This document shows positions 37,031 through 45,587 of a stretch of 64,000 bases of DNA, piece by piece. Source of the DNA: Bradyrhizobium algeriense. GTDB taxonomy: Bacteria > Pseudomonadota > Alphaproteobacteria > Rhizobiales > Xanthobacteraceae. The stretch is taken from contig NZ_PYCN01000015.1 in the NCBI RefSeq assembly GCF_003062295.1, positions 1 through 64,000 on the forward strand, written 5' to 3'. Position numbers and translations under genes: made by a program. Position 1 is the first letter of the stretch. Every line of letters starts with the position of its first letter. Below the pieces are notes generated by a model that searched no databases, was not told the DNA's origin, and saw nothing but the letters and a program-made list of their open reading frames with translations.

Positions 37031-38212
37031 ATGCCCAAACTTGAGCGTACCGCAGCCATCCTCGTCGCAGCCGGACGCGGGCTTCGCGCCGGCGCCGGGG
37101 GACCCAAGCAATATCGCGAGATCGGCGGACAGACCGTGATCTTCCGCGCCATGGAGGCGTTCTGCCGGCATCCGGACGTGTTTGCCGTGCAGCCGGTGGT
37201 GAATCCCGATGACGCCGCGATCTTCATCGCGGCTGTCGCGGGACTGCGCCATCAGCCGCCCACCAATGGCGGCGCGACACGTCAGGCTTCGGTGCATGCC
37301 GGGCTCGAGGCGCTGGCGGCAGAGAAACCCGACATCGTCCTGATCCACGACGCCGCGCGCCCCTTCGTGACCCCTGCGGTGATTTCGCGCGCAATCGATG
37401 CCGCCGGCCGCACCGGCGCGGCGGTCCCTGCGATCCCGGTCACAGACACGATCAAGCAAGTCAGCGATACCGGCAATGTCGAGGCCACGCCCGAACGTGC
37501 ACGGCTGCGAATCGCGCAGACACCACAGGCGTTTCGCTTCGATGTGATTCTCGATGCCCATCGCCGCGCCGCGCGCGACGGCCGCAGCGATTTCACCGAT
37601 GATGCGGCGCTCGCGGAATGGGCGGGATTGACGGTAGCGACTTTTGAAGGCGATCCTGCAAACATGAAACTGACCACATCAGAAGATTTCGCCCGCGAGG
37701 AAGCCCGCCTCGCCGCCCAGCTCGGCGACATCAGGACCGGTACCGGCTACGACGTACACGCCTTCGGCGACGGTGATCATCTGATGCTCTGCGGTGTCCG
37801 CGTGCCGCACACCCGCGGTTTCCTCGCCCATTCCGACGGCGATGTCGGCCTGCACGCCCTGGTCGATGCCATCCTCGGCGCGCTGGCGGACGGCGATATC
37901 GGTTCGCACTTTCCGCCCACCGATCCGCAGTGGAAGGGTGCCGCGTCCGACAAATTCCTCAAATATGCCGTCGACCGCGTCACCGCGCGCGGCGGCCGGA
38001 TCGCCAATCTCGAAGTCACGATGATTTGTGAACGCCCGAAGATCGGGCCGCTGCGCGATACCATGCGCGCCCGCATCGCCGAGATCACAGGGCTGAACAT
38101 CTCACGCGTTGCGGTGAAGGCAACGACCAGCGAACGGCTCGGCTTTACCGGCCGCGAGGAAGGCATCGCCGCCACCGCGAGCGCCACCATCCGTCTGCCC
38201 TGGGGCGAGTAG
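37031..38212 (+). CDS. ispDF: Bifunctional IspD/IspF isoprenoid enzyme
   Basis: Two steps of the MEP pathway are fused. Residues 1 to about 230 are the 2-C-methyl-D-erythritol 4-phosphate cytidylyltransferase (ILVAAGRGLRAGAGGPKQY; LIHDAARPFV; KLTTSEDF). Residues about 235-393 are the 2,4-cyclodiphosphate synthase (GTGYDVHAFGDG with metal Asp and His; HSDGDVGLHALVDAILGAL; IGSHFPPTD; KATTSERLGFTGREEGI). The fusion is normal for alphaproteobacteria. The 253-nt gap to dusB holds divergent promoters. The next gene starts after one base. Confidence 0.96.
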   Translation: MPKLERTAAILVAAGRGLRAGAGGPKQYREIGGQTVIFRAMEAFCRHPDVFAVQPVVNPDDAAIFIAAVAGLRHQPPTNGGATRQASVHAGLEALAAEKPDIVLIHDAARPFVTPAVISRAIDAAGRTGAAVPAIPVTDTIKQVSDTGNVEATPERARLRIAQTPQAFRFDVILDAHRRAARDGRSDFTDDAALAEWAGLTVATFEGDPANMKLTTSEDFAREEARLAAQLGDIRTGTGYDVHAFGDGDHLMLCGVRVPHTRGFLAHSDGDVGLHALVDAILGALADGDIGSHFPPTDPQWKGAASDKFLKYAVDRVTARGGRIANLEVTMICERPKIGPLRDTMRARIAEITGLNISRVAVKATTSERLGFTGREEGIAATASATIRLPWGE

Positions 38213-38213
38213 C

Positions 38214-38816
38214 ATGAGCGGCAGCGACGCGCGCGCCCTCTCCCGCTCGCTGCTCGATCTGTGCCGGATGCGCAAGCTGACGATTGCGACGGCGGAATCC
38301 TGTACCGGTGGCCTGGTCGCCGGCGCGCTCACCGACATTCCCGGCTCGTCAGATGTGATCGACCGCGGTTTCGTCACCTATTCCAACGACGCCAAGCGCG
38401 CGATGCTCGGCGTCAAGGCCACGACGCTTGCGACCTTTGGCGCCGTCAGCAAGGAAACCGCAACCGCGATGGCGATCGGCGCCCTGGAAAAAGCCGGCGT
38501 CGATCTCGCGGTATCCATTACCGGTATTGCCGGCCCCGGCGGCGCCACGCCGGGCAAGCCGGTCGGCCTCGTTCATTTCGCGGTCGCCTCGCGCGATGGA
38601 AAAATACTCCACCGCGAATTCCGTTTTGGAGCCATTGGCCGCAGTACCGTGCGCCAGCGCTCCGTGGTGGAAGCGCTGCGCATGTTGATGGAGTTGGCGC
38701 GCGGCCCGCAAGCTTCCGCCAAACCGCACCGCGAGGCCGCGAGCCGCCTGCGCCCGCGCGTGGCCCGCAGCCCGCGGCGAAGTACGGCGAAGCGAAGAAG
38801 GCCGCCGAGGGGGTAG
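38214..38816 (+). CDS. CinA-family amidohydrolase (C-terminal domain type) with basic tail
   Basis: The 200-residue protein matches the PncC/CinA C-terminal domain, which deamidates nicotinamide mononucleotide. Motifs are TIATAESCTGGLVAGALT, SSDVIDRGFVTYSN, GAVSKETATAMA and VSITGIAGPGGATPGKPVGLVH. The usual domain ends near residue 160; about 38 further residues are Arg/Pro/Ser-rich and basic, a feature I do not expect for the family. It starts one base after ispDF, so the two genes are probably cotranscribed. Confidence 0.85.
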   Translation: MSGSDARALSRSLLDLCRMRKLTIATAESCTGGLVAGALTDIPGSSDVIDRGFVTYSNDAKRAMLGVKATTLATFGAVSKETATAMAIGALEKAGVDLAVSITGIAGPGGATPGKPVGLVHFAVASRDGKILHREFRFGAIGRSTVRQRSVVEALRMLMELARGPQASAKPHREAASRLRPRVARSPRRSTAKRRRPPRG

Positions 38817-38829
38817 CCGGCGCGATCGG

Positions 38830-40017
38830 TTATTGCACCGCCTCGCCGTTGACAAAGGCCGTTCCGGCCTCGCGCTGCAGCCCCTCATCACACAAGAAGT
38901 CCAGCGCGGTCATGGCGATCGCTTTCGCACCATCCACGATCGCAGCATCTCCTGATGGGGATCGCGCATATTTCGCGAACTCGGGATCGTGCAGCATCAC
39001 CCCGAACGGGGCACAGGCGATCAGGGGATGCAGGGTCGGGACGCGGACGCTGACATTGCCGATATCGCCGCCACCCGCGGGGAGGCCGCGATAGTCGACG
39101 AACTGCCGTCCAAGCGCGCGCGCATTGCGTTCGTATGCGTCGGCAAGCGGCGTATTGACCTTCATTCCGAGATAGTCCGCATCAGACCAGCGGATCGTCA
39201 CCTGGCAGCCTGCGACAGACTTGCCGAGCATGAGACAATCCTCGATTGGTTTTCTCAAGGCCTTGAGCTGCGCAACCGTGGCAGCGCGGACAAAGTAGTG
39301 CGCCTCCGTTTCGGTCGGGAATACGTTGGGAACGATGCCGCATTTGGACAGCACCCCATGTATCTGCTCGCCCTGCCCGAACTTCGCGCGGAGTGCCATG
39401 ATCGCCTGATGCGCTACCACTGCGGCATCGACGGCATACGAAGATGTCCCCGTTCCCAGCGCCGGATGGCCGGACCGCCCGGTGAAGGTGGCATACACTT
39501 CCGAGATGCAGATTGTCCGGATCGCCTTCGTCTCTACGCAGGCAGGATGAAGCATCATCGCAGCATCTACACCGTCAAAGGCGCCGCGGCGGGCCATCAA
39601 TTCCTTTCCGCATCCTCGTTCTTCGGCAGGGGTGCCCAAATAGCGCACGCCGCCCGGCATGCGTTGCCCGAGCGCGTGGAGCGCCAGCGTCGCCCCCAAT
39701 CCGATGGCGGCAATGATGTTGTGGCCGCACGCGTGGCCCACTTCCGGCAAGGCGTCATACTCGGACAGGATGGCGACGCGCGGGCCGTCGGGTTGCCCGA
39801 ACTCGGCGCTGAACGCGGTATCGAGACCGAATGCTCCCTGCTCCACGTCAAGCCCGGCAGCCCTCGCCGTTTCGGCGAGCAAGGAAGCAGCCCGATATTC
39901 GCTGAACGCCAGCTCCGGCGTGGCGTGGATGCGATGGCTGATATCGATCAGTTGCGCCGCTAGTCTATCGACGGTGGCGCAGCATTCATTCTTCAGATTG
40001 CTCAGTTCGGCAGGCAT
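38830..40017 (-). CDS. M20-family amidohydrolase/peptidase
   Basis: The 395-residue M20D-type metallohydrolase has the metal motif GHACGHNIIAAIGLG, the catalytic EE in GTPAEERGCGKE, and a dimerisation domain with TFTGRSGHPALGTG. Relatives cleave N-acyl amino acids, indole-acetyl conjugates or p-aminobenzoyl-glutamate; the exact amide here is unknown. The start at MPAELSN was chosen from the onset of the conserved domain. It lies 10 nt after the alpha/beta-fold gene on the same strand, so both are likely expressed together under the TetR gene's control. Confidence 0.87.
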   Translation of the reverse strand: MPAELSNLKNECCATVDRLAAQLIDISHRIHATPELAFSEYRAASLLAETARAAGLDVEQGAFGLDTAFSAEFGQPDGPRVAILSEYDALPEVGHACGHNIIAAIGLGATLALHALGQRMPGGVRYLGTPAEERGCGKELMARRGAFDGVDAAMMLHPACVETKAIRTICISEVYATFTGRSGHPALGTGTSSYAVDAAVVAHQAIMALRAKFGQGEQIHGVLSKCGIVPNVFPTETEAHYFVRAATVAQLKALRKPIEDCLMLGKSVAGCQVTIRWSDADYLGMKVNTPLADAYERNARALGRQFVDYRGLPAGGGDIGNVSVRVPTLHPLIACAPFGVMLHDPEFAKYARSPSGDAAIVDGAKAIAMTALDFLCDEGLQREAGTAFVNGEAVQ

Positions 40018-40027
40018 CGATTTTTTC

Positions 40028-40999
40028 TCACAAGGCCTGGTGCGCTGGCGCGGCTTGCTGCACGCCGAGATGCTTGAGGAGGATGCCTGCGGTGTCCTCG
40101 AAGCGCTCGTGATGCGGCAGATGACCAACATCCGGCAAGATGTGGATGTCCGCCCGGCGCAGAACCTGCCTCACCTTTGTCACTCCCGGCATGGGCGTTA
40201 CATGGTCGCGATCGCCCCAGATTGCCGTGATCGGAAAGGAGGCGTCCGCCTTGCTGTAGCAGTCGCGTGAATCATGGATCGGCATGTTGCGAATCGAGGA
40301 AATCAGTGCCTGCTTGAATCCCTTGAATTCCAGTTCCGGCGCGTAGCGGGCGCGGAGCCAGCCCTTGATCGCATCGTCGGTAGAGTAATCGTCGATCCGT
40401 TCAAGCAGCTTGCGCGTCCCGATCAGGTTGAACAGATAGGGTCCAAGCAGCGGGATCGTGAAGAGGCGCGCGCCCTTCCCCATCTGCACACCGAAACCGT
40501 CGGGACCGATGAAACACAGCGAACGCACCTTGTCCGGATGACGGTTCGCGAACGTCGCGATAATTGGACACCCGAACGCCAATCCAACCAAATGCACCTT
40601 CTGCGCAATCTGCAGTGCCGCAAGCAGTTCCAGCAGTTGCCGGTCGAAGAGATCGCTATTGTAGGTGGCCCTTGGCCGGTCCGAGTAGCCGCGCCCGAGC
40701 AGATCGTATCGGATCACGCGATAGCCGGCGGCTGCAAGCTTCTCCGGAAGGTCCCTCCATATCCATAACGGCAGCGTTGCACCCGGCACCAGGACGACGA
40801 CTTCACCGGTATCCGGACCGTCAGCGAGCCAGTGCGTCGCGCCGACGCTCAGCTCCGCGAACTGGCCGGGCGCCTTTGCGCGCGCTTTGCTGTCCATGGG
40901 AAGCCGCTCCCGCGCGGCATAGCGCAGCCCCAAAAACAGGACGAACAGCCCTGCGGCAACGGCAAGCGCCCCTTCAGCGAACGCAACTTTTTCGATCAC
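40028..40999 (-). CDS. Membrane-anchored alpha/beta-hydrolase-fold protein lacking the nucleophile Ser
   Basis: The 323-residue protein has one N-terminal helix (about 9-27) that probably anchors it in the membrane. The fold motifs are VVLVPGATLPLWIW (oxyanion region), YDLLGRGYSDRP, a late Asp in AIWGDRDHVTPMPG, and DVGHLPHHE supplying the His. At the nucleophile elbow, where GxSxG is expected, the sequence is VGLAFGCP: Ala (GCG codon) replaces Ser. Asp and His are kept. It may be non-hydrolytic or use another chemistry. Divergent from a TetR gene with operator-like palindromes between. Confidence 0.82.
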   Translation of the reverse strand: MIEKVAFAEGALAVAAGLFVLFLGLRYAARERLPMDSKARAKAPGQFAELSVGATHWLADGPDTGEVVVLVPGATLPLWIWRDLPEKLAAAGYRVIRYDLLGRGYSDRPRATYNSDLFDRQLLELLAALQIAQKVHLVGLAFGCPIIATFANRHPDKVRSLCFIGPDGFGVQMGKGARLFTIPLLGPYLFNLIGTRKLLERIDDYSTDDAIKGWLRARYAPELEFKGFKQALISSIRNMPIHDSRDCYSKADASFPITAIWGDRDHVTPMPGVTKVRQVLRRADIHILPDVGHLPHHERFEDTAGILLKHLGVQQAAPAHQAL

Positions 41000-41019
41000 C
41001 CCCTGCCTCCATCCATAAC

Positions 41020-41036
41020 TGACTGATGGTCAGTCA
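41020..41036. promoter_or_regulatory. Putative TetR operator 1
   Basis: TGACTGATGGTCAGTCA is a perfect 7-bp inverted repeat with a 3-bp spacer. It lies 21 nt upstream of the alpha/beta-fold gene start. The size and symmetry suit a TetR dimer. A second near-identical site is centred 24 bp away. Confidence 0.7.
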
Positions 41037-41043
41037 TAAATAG

Positions 41044-41060
41044 TGACTGACCGTTAGTCA
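41044..41060. promoter_or_regulatory. Putative TetR operator 2
   Basis: TGACTGACCGTTAGTCA repeats the first operator with one mismatch in the right arm. It lies 54 nt before the TetR GTG start. The two sites together would allow repression of both divergent transcripts. Confidence 0.65.
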
Positions 41061-41113
41061 ATCGGTGGTATGAAGAAATTGGATGGCCCCCTCAAATATG
41101 GTCGAGAAGTAGT

Positions 41114-41731
41114 GTGAAGACGAAGACTTCAAAGCGACATGGAAGCCGCACCAAGGACGCTGAAGAGCGGCGAGCCGACATCTTGGGCGCTGCCGCGCAG
41201 CTCTTCAGCGAAGAGGGCATCACCAACACGTCGATCGAGAGCATCACTGACCGGGCCGGGATCGCCAAGGGCACCTTCTACCTGCATTTCGGCTCGAAGG
41301 ACCATGTGGTGGCAAAGCTATGGGAACAATACCTGGAGGGCTTTGTCAGCATCGCCGGCGAACGCCTGGACGCAGTTTCCGGGAAGACCGATTGGCGACA
41401 GTTCATTTCCGAGCTGCTCGAACAACTCGTGGTTCATGCGCTCGGGCACGCCGAATTGCACCGTACGATCTACCGGACAGCCGACGCGAAGGCGCTGGAT
41501 CTGTGCCGGGAAATGAACGGGAAGACGATGGCGTTGATTGCGAAGGCCATTACGCGTGGCGTAAAGGCCGGCGCGTTCAGGTGCTCCAACCCCGAACTCA
41601 CGACATCCCTGCTCTATCACGGCGCCGACGGCCTCCTGCACGATGTGATTCTCGGCACCCGCCCCATGCGGAAAGCAGACCTCGTACGCACAATCCAGGA
41701 ATTTGCCGACCGGGCACTACAGGCAACCTGA
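41114..41731 (+). CDS. TetR/AcrR-family transcriptional regulator
   Basis: The 205-residue regulator has the N-terminal helix-turn-helix at about 22-66 (RRADILGAAAQLFSEEGI; TSIESITDRAGIAKGTFYLH). The ligand domain after residue 70 is family-typical but not assignable. The start is GTG at 41114 after GAGAAG. It faces the alpha/beta-fold gene across about 114 bp with two palindromes that are its likely operators. It probably represses the alpha/beta-fold and M20 genes and itself. Confidence 0.92.
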   Translation: MKTKTSKRHGSRTKDAEERRADILGAAAQLFSEEGITNTSIESITDRAGIAKGTFYLHFGSKDHVVAKLWEQYLEGFVSIAGERLDAVSGKTDWRQFISELLEQLVVHALGHAELHRTIYRTADAKALDLCREMNGKTMALIAKAITRGVKAGAFRCSNPELTTSLLYHGADGLLHDVILGTRPMRKADLVRTIQEFADRALQAT

Positions 41732-41779
41732 AGTACCGCCGCCTGGGAACAGCGCGAGGCCGGGTGCGCTCCCGCTCTC

Positions 41780-43456
41780 TTATCGGCCCATCGCAGCCAT
41801 CGCCTTGGCGCGCGTTTCGCTGAGCGAAGTCACCGGCGTCAGCGCCTCCGGGCTGATCGTAAGTTCGATGATCGAAGGCAGCCCCGAGGCAACGGCCTCA
41901 TCAAAGGCCCGCGCGAAGTCTTCGGTACGCTCGACCTGCGTGCCAAAGCCGCCGCAGGCGCGGGCAAGCGCCGCGAAGTCGGGGTTGGCGAGATCGGTGC
42001 CGGAGACACGGCCGGGATAGGTCCGCTCCTGATGCATCCGGATGGTGCCGTACATGCCGTTGTTGCAGACGATCACAATCAGCGGCAGCCGGTTTTCGAC
42101 CGCCGTCATGAACTCCATCCCCGTCATCTGGAAGCAGCCGTCGCCGGCAAACGCGATCACCGTGCGCTCCGGGTGCAACTGCTTGGCGGCGACGGCTGCA
42201 GGCAGGCCGTAGCCCATCGAACCCGAGGTCGGCGCGAGCTCGGTGCGATATTGCCGATAGCGCCAGAACCGGTGCACCCAGACGGCATAATTGCCGGCGC
42301 CGTTGCAGATGATGGTGTCATGGGGCAAGCGATCGCTCAAACCGCGCACGATCTGCGAGAGCTGGACATCGCCCGGCGAGCGCGTAGGCTCGGCAAAGGC
42401 GAGATAGTCGGCATGCGCTATCTTGACATAGTCGGCGCGCGATCGATGCTTCGGCTCCAGCCGCTTGACCGCCGCCGCAAAGGCCGCGCTGCTCGCGACC
42501 ACGCCGAGCGTCGGCGAATAGACACGGCCGATCTCTTCGGGATCGGGATAGACGTGAACCAGCGGCTGCCTTGGCTTCGGAATATCGAACAGCGTGTAGC
42601 CGGATGTTGTGGCCTCCCCCAGCCTCGCGCCAAGTGCGATCACCAGATCGCTGTTGCGGATCCGGTCGGCAATCTTTGCGTCGAGGCCGATGCCGACATG
42701 GCCGCCATAGCAGGGATGCAAATTATCGAAATAGTCCTGGCAGCGGAACGAAACGCCGACGGGCACTTCATGCGCCGACGCAAACGCCTCGAGATCGCGG
42801 CGCGCCTGTTCGCTCCATCCGCCGCCACCGACGATCACGAACGGCTTCTTCGCCTCCGAAAGCAGCGCATGGAACTGCCGCAGGGTGCCGTCGTCAGGCG
42901 CGATCGGAAGCGGCGTATAGGGCGGCGCATCCGGCACTTCGGCGGTGTCGGTAAGCATATCCTCGGGCAGCGCCAGCACTACCGGGCCGGGACGGCCCGA
43001 GGTCGCGGTGAAGAAGGCGCGCGAGATGAACTCCGGAATCCGCCGCGCATCATCGATCTGGGCCACCCATTTCGACATCGGCCCGAACATCTGGCGATAG
43101 TCGATTTCCTGAAACGCCTCGCGCTCCATCATGTCGCGCCCGACCTGACCCAGCAAAAGGATCATGGGCGTTGAATCCTGAAATGCGACATGAACGCCGG
43201 CCGACGCATTGGTGGCGCCGGGCCCCCGGGTGGCGAACGCGATACCCGGGCGGCCCGTCAGCTTGCCATGGGCCTCCGCCATCATGGCGGCGCCGCCTTC
43301 ATGCCGGGCGTTGATGAAGCGCACGCGCTGGCTCTGGTACATGCCGTCGAGGGCGTCCAGGAAGCTCTCGCCGGGCACCCCGAACACGGTGTCGGCGCCG
43401 TGCAGGGCCAGTTGCTCGATCAGAATATGGCCACCGGTTCGAAGATTTGCGTCCAT
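41780..43456 (-). CDS. Thiamine diphosphate-dependent enzyme (acetolactate synthase-like)
   Basis: The 558-residue protein has the three-domain layout of the acetolactate synthase/benzoylformate decarboxylase group. The N-terminal domain has the catalytic Glu53 in RHEGGAAMMAEA; a middle domain follows (PFVIVGGGGWSEQARRDLEA); the C-terminal domain has the cofactor motif GDGCFQMTGMEFMTAV. No small regulatory subunit gene is near, so a catabolic carboligase or decarboxylase is more likely than valine/isoleucine biosynthesis. The downstream dehydrogenase of the 3-hydroxyisobutyrate type may use its product. Confidence 0.85.
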   Translation of the reverse strand: MDANLRTGGHILIEQLALHGADTVFGVPGESFLDALDGMYQSQRVRFINARHEGGAAMMAEAHGKLTGRPGIAFATRGPGATNASAGVHVAFQDSTPMILLLGQVGRDMMEREAFQEIDYRQMFGPMSKWVAQIDDARRIPEFISRAFFTATSGRPGPVVLALPEDMLTDTAEVPDAPPYTPLPIAPDDGTLRQFHALLSEAKKPFVIVGGGGWSEQARRDLEAFASAHEVPVGVSFRCQDYFDNLHPCYGGHVGIGLDAKIADRIRNSDLVIALGARLGEATTSGYTLFDIPKPRQPLVHVYPDPEEIGRVYSPTLGVVASSAAFAAAVKRLEPKHRSRADYVKIAHADYLAFAEPTRSPGDVQLSQIVRGLSDRLPHDTIICNGAGNYAVWVHRFWRYRQYRTELAPTSGSMGYGLPAAVAAKQLHPERTVIAFAGDGCFQMTGMEFMTAVENRLPLIVIVCNNGMYGTIRMHQERTYPGRVSGTDLANPDFAALARACGGFGTQVERTEDFARAFDEAVASGLPSIIELTISPEALTPVTSLSETRAKAMAAMGR

Positions 43457-43557
43457 CACCTTATCCTTCGGTTACGGAATTACGGATTTGGGACCGGCTT
43501 AAAGAATGGCGTCGGCACCAGCAACCGGTTTTCCTGCAAGATCAGATATGCCGCCGG

Positions 43558-44487
43558 TCATTTTCGTTGTTCTTGTTGCTGGTCTTTCGGCCCTACCCGC
43601 GCCTCCACGCCGGTCACGGTCTCATAGGCCTTGATGACGGCGGTGCAGGACTCGCCGTCGTGCCCGAGCAACGCCGCCTGCCGGTAGGTCTGGTGCACCG
43701 CCTCCGCCATGAACCCTGGCAGGCCCGCCTCCTCCAGCCAGCGCGCGTAATAGCGGACGTCCTTGCGGGCGTTCGCCAGCGACATCAGCGGCGTGAAGTC
43801 GCCATCGAGGGTTGCCTGGCCATAGAGGTCGAGCATGCCGCTCCTGGCGCCGGCGGCCGAGATGATGTCGATCACTTGCGAGAGATCGAGCCCGTCCTTG
43901 GCGGCAAGCGCAAACCCCTCGCACCATGCCGCCACATTGGCGAAGGCGATATAATTGTGAATGAGTTTTATGCGGATGGCGTGCCCGAGCGGGCCGATAT
44001 GGAAGATGTTTTCGGCATAGAGCTCGAAATAGGGCCTGAGGTCGTCGAGCAGGTCGCGCTCGCCGCCAAACAGTACGTTGACCTTGCCGATGTCGGCGTG
44101 CTTCGGGGTCCGCGTCATCGGCGCCTCGGCGTAGCGCCCGCCGGCCGCGCGCACCATGCGGTCGAGCTTCGCGACCATTTGCGGGCTGCCGGTGGTGTGA
44201 TCCACGATGATGAACGCCGGCGCCGGAGCGGCGAGCAATCCATCGCCGGAGGTCAACAATGCCTCGACATCCTCGGCCTCGTTGACGCAAATCATGATGA
44301 TACGGCAGCTATCGCGAATCTCCTGGAGATTGCTGGTGGCCGTCGCACCAAATGACTTGGCGGCCGCCACCGCGGCGGGATTGAGGTCGTAGGCGGTGAC
44401 CGCCACGCCCTTGGCGACGAGGTTCTTGACCAACCCTCGTCCCATTCCGCCGAGGCCGATAAAGCCAACGCGTTCGAATGTCGTCAT
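43558..44487 (-). CDS. NAD(P)-dependent beta-hydroxyacid dehydrogenase family protein
   Basis: The 309-residue protein belongs to the 3-hydroxyisobutyrate/tartronate semialdehyde reductase group. It has a Rossmann motif GFIGLGGMGRGLV (8-20), the substrate segment DHTTGSP (96-102), and the catalytic Lys174 with Asn178 in IKLIHNY. It is upstream of the TPP enzyme on the same strand with about 100 nt between. A pathway like glyoxylate carboligase then tartronate semialdehyde reductase is conceivable but unproven. The C-terminus is Gln-rich (KDQQQEQRK). Confidence 0.87.
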   Translation of the reverse strand: MTTFERVGFIGLGGMGRGLVKNLVAKGVAVTAYDLNPAAVAAAKSFGATATSNLQEIRDSCRIIMICVNEAEDVEALLTSGDGLLAAPAPAFIIVDHTTGSPQMVAKLDRMVRAAGGRYAEAPMTRTPKHADIGKVNVLFGGERDLLDDLRPYFELYAENIFHIGPLGHAIRIKLIHNYIAFANVAAWCEGFALAAKDGLDLSQVIDIISAAGARSGMLDLYGQATLDGDFTPLMSLANARKDVRYYARWLEEAGLPGFMAEAVHQTYRQAALLGHDGESCTAVIKAYETVTGVEARVGPKDQQQEQRK

Positions 44488-44556
44488 CTCTGGGCTTCCG
44501 TCATCGTTGGAGGACCTTGTTGGGTTGGTGAGGTGCTCGGCCGTTCGCGCAGACGT

Positions 44557-45036
44557 TTAGCCGGCTTTCGTAGGCCCTGCCCCCGGCTTGCCGTAGACTG
44601 CGTCCGCACGCTTCTCGAAGGCCGCAGCAAAACGCTGGAACGCGGCGTCGAACATCGTGCCCATCAGCATCGCCAGCATCCGGCTTCTGAATTCATAGGA
44701 CAGGAAGAACCCGACATCGCAGTCGGTTTCGGATTTCGGCTCGAACGTCCAGCGGTTTTCGAGGTTGCTGAACGGGCCCTTCAGATATTCGACCATGATC
44801 TTCAGGTTCGGCCGATCCAGCGTCACCCGGCTGGTAAAAGTTTCCCGCACCAGTTTGAACGATACGGTCATGTCGGCGACGATGATTTCGGTGCCGTCTC
44901 CCCTCAGCGTGTGCTGACGTATCCTCAGCGACTGGCACAGCGGCACGAATTCCGGATAGCGCTCGACATCGGCAACCAGATCGAACATCTGCGACGCGGT
45001 GTGGTGAACCCGGCGCTTGCTGGAAAAGCGCGGCAT
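44557..45036 (-). CDS. COQ10/RatA-type START-domain protein
   Basis: The 159-residue helix-grip protein begins MPRFSSKRRVHHTASQMFDLVADVERYPEFVP, the standard start of coenzyme Q-binding COQ10 homologues. It also has WTFEPKSETDCDVGFFLSYEFRS. Members help ubiquinone reach respiratory complexes; the enterobacterial relative RatA was reported to affect ribosome association. Position beside lipA is conserved in alphaproteobacteria and favours the quinone role. It overlaps the upstream P-loop gene by one base. Confidence 0.88.
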   Translation of the reverse strand: MPRFSSKRRVHHTASQMFDLVADVERYPEFVPLCQSLRIRQHTLRGDGTEIIVADMTVSFKLVRETFTSRVTLDRPNLKIMVEYLKGPFSNLENRWTFEPKSETDCDVGFFLSYEFRSRMLAMLMGTMFDAAFQRFAAAFEKRADAVYGKPGAGPTKAG

Positions 45037-45572
45037 CAGTGGATACTCACTTGGCTCTGCCTGAGCGCGATTTCGTTCAGATAGTCGTTCGCCTGCGTCC
45101 GGTCGGTGAAGCAGACCAGCGATTGATCGGCGCGCAGACCCCCAAAATAGTCCAGGAGTTTCGGCCGCTGTTGCCGGCGATAGGTCCAGACATAGCGAAA
45201 GAATTCGAAGTCGATCTTCTCCGGACAGCCTTCGGCCATCTCCGGGCGGACTTGGCCATAGCTGCCGGCGATCCGCTTCATCACGCCGAACATGCAGCTC
45301 CAGCGCGGCAGGTCGAACCAGATCACGGTGTCGCAGGCGTCGCGGCGCAGTTCGACAAGATGCGAGGGGAAATTCCCGTCCATGACCCAGTGCGGCTGGA
45401 GTGCCACCTCGGTCAAGCGCCCGCGAAACTCGGCCGTGTCGGATTTGACCCAGCCGGGCTTCCAGTACAGCGCATCCAGCGAAACGAAGGGAATGCCCGT
45501 CATGTCCGACAGTCGTCGAGCAAATGTCGACTTGCCGGACCCCGACGATCCCATGACAAGAACGCGTTGCAT
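45036..45572 (-). CDS. P-loop nucleotide kinase-like protein (AAA_17/FlaR type)
   Basis: The 178-residue protein has a Walker A GSSGSGKST (8-16), then SLDALYWKPGW, WVMDGNF and IWFDLPRW. This is the pattern of the 'DNA topology modulation protein FlaR'/adenylate kinase-related family. Members are probably small-molecule kinases; no substrate is established. It sits between lipA (15 nt) and the COQ10-like gene (1-nt overlap), so it is part of the same transcript. Confidence 0.78.
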   Translation of the reverse strand: MQRVLVMGSSGSGKSTFARRLSDMTGIPFVSLDALYWKPGWVKSDTAEFRGRLTEVALQPHWVMDGNFPSHLVELRRDACDTVIWFDLPRWSCMFGVMKRIAGSYGQVRPEMAEGCPEKIDFEFFRYVWTYRRQQRPKLLDYFGGLRADQSLVCFTDRTQANDYLNEIALRQSQVSIH

Positions 45573-45587
45573 TGGTTCGGTCCGACG

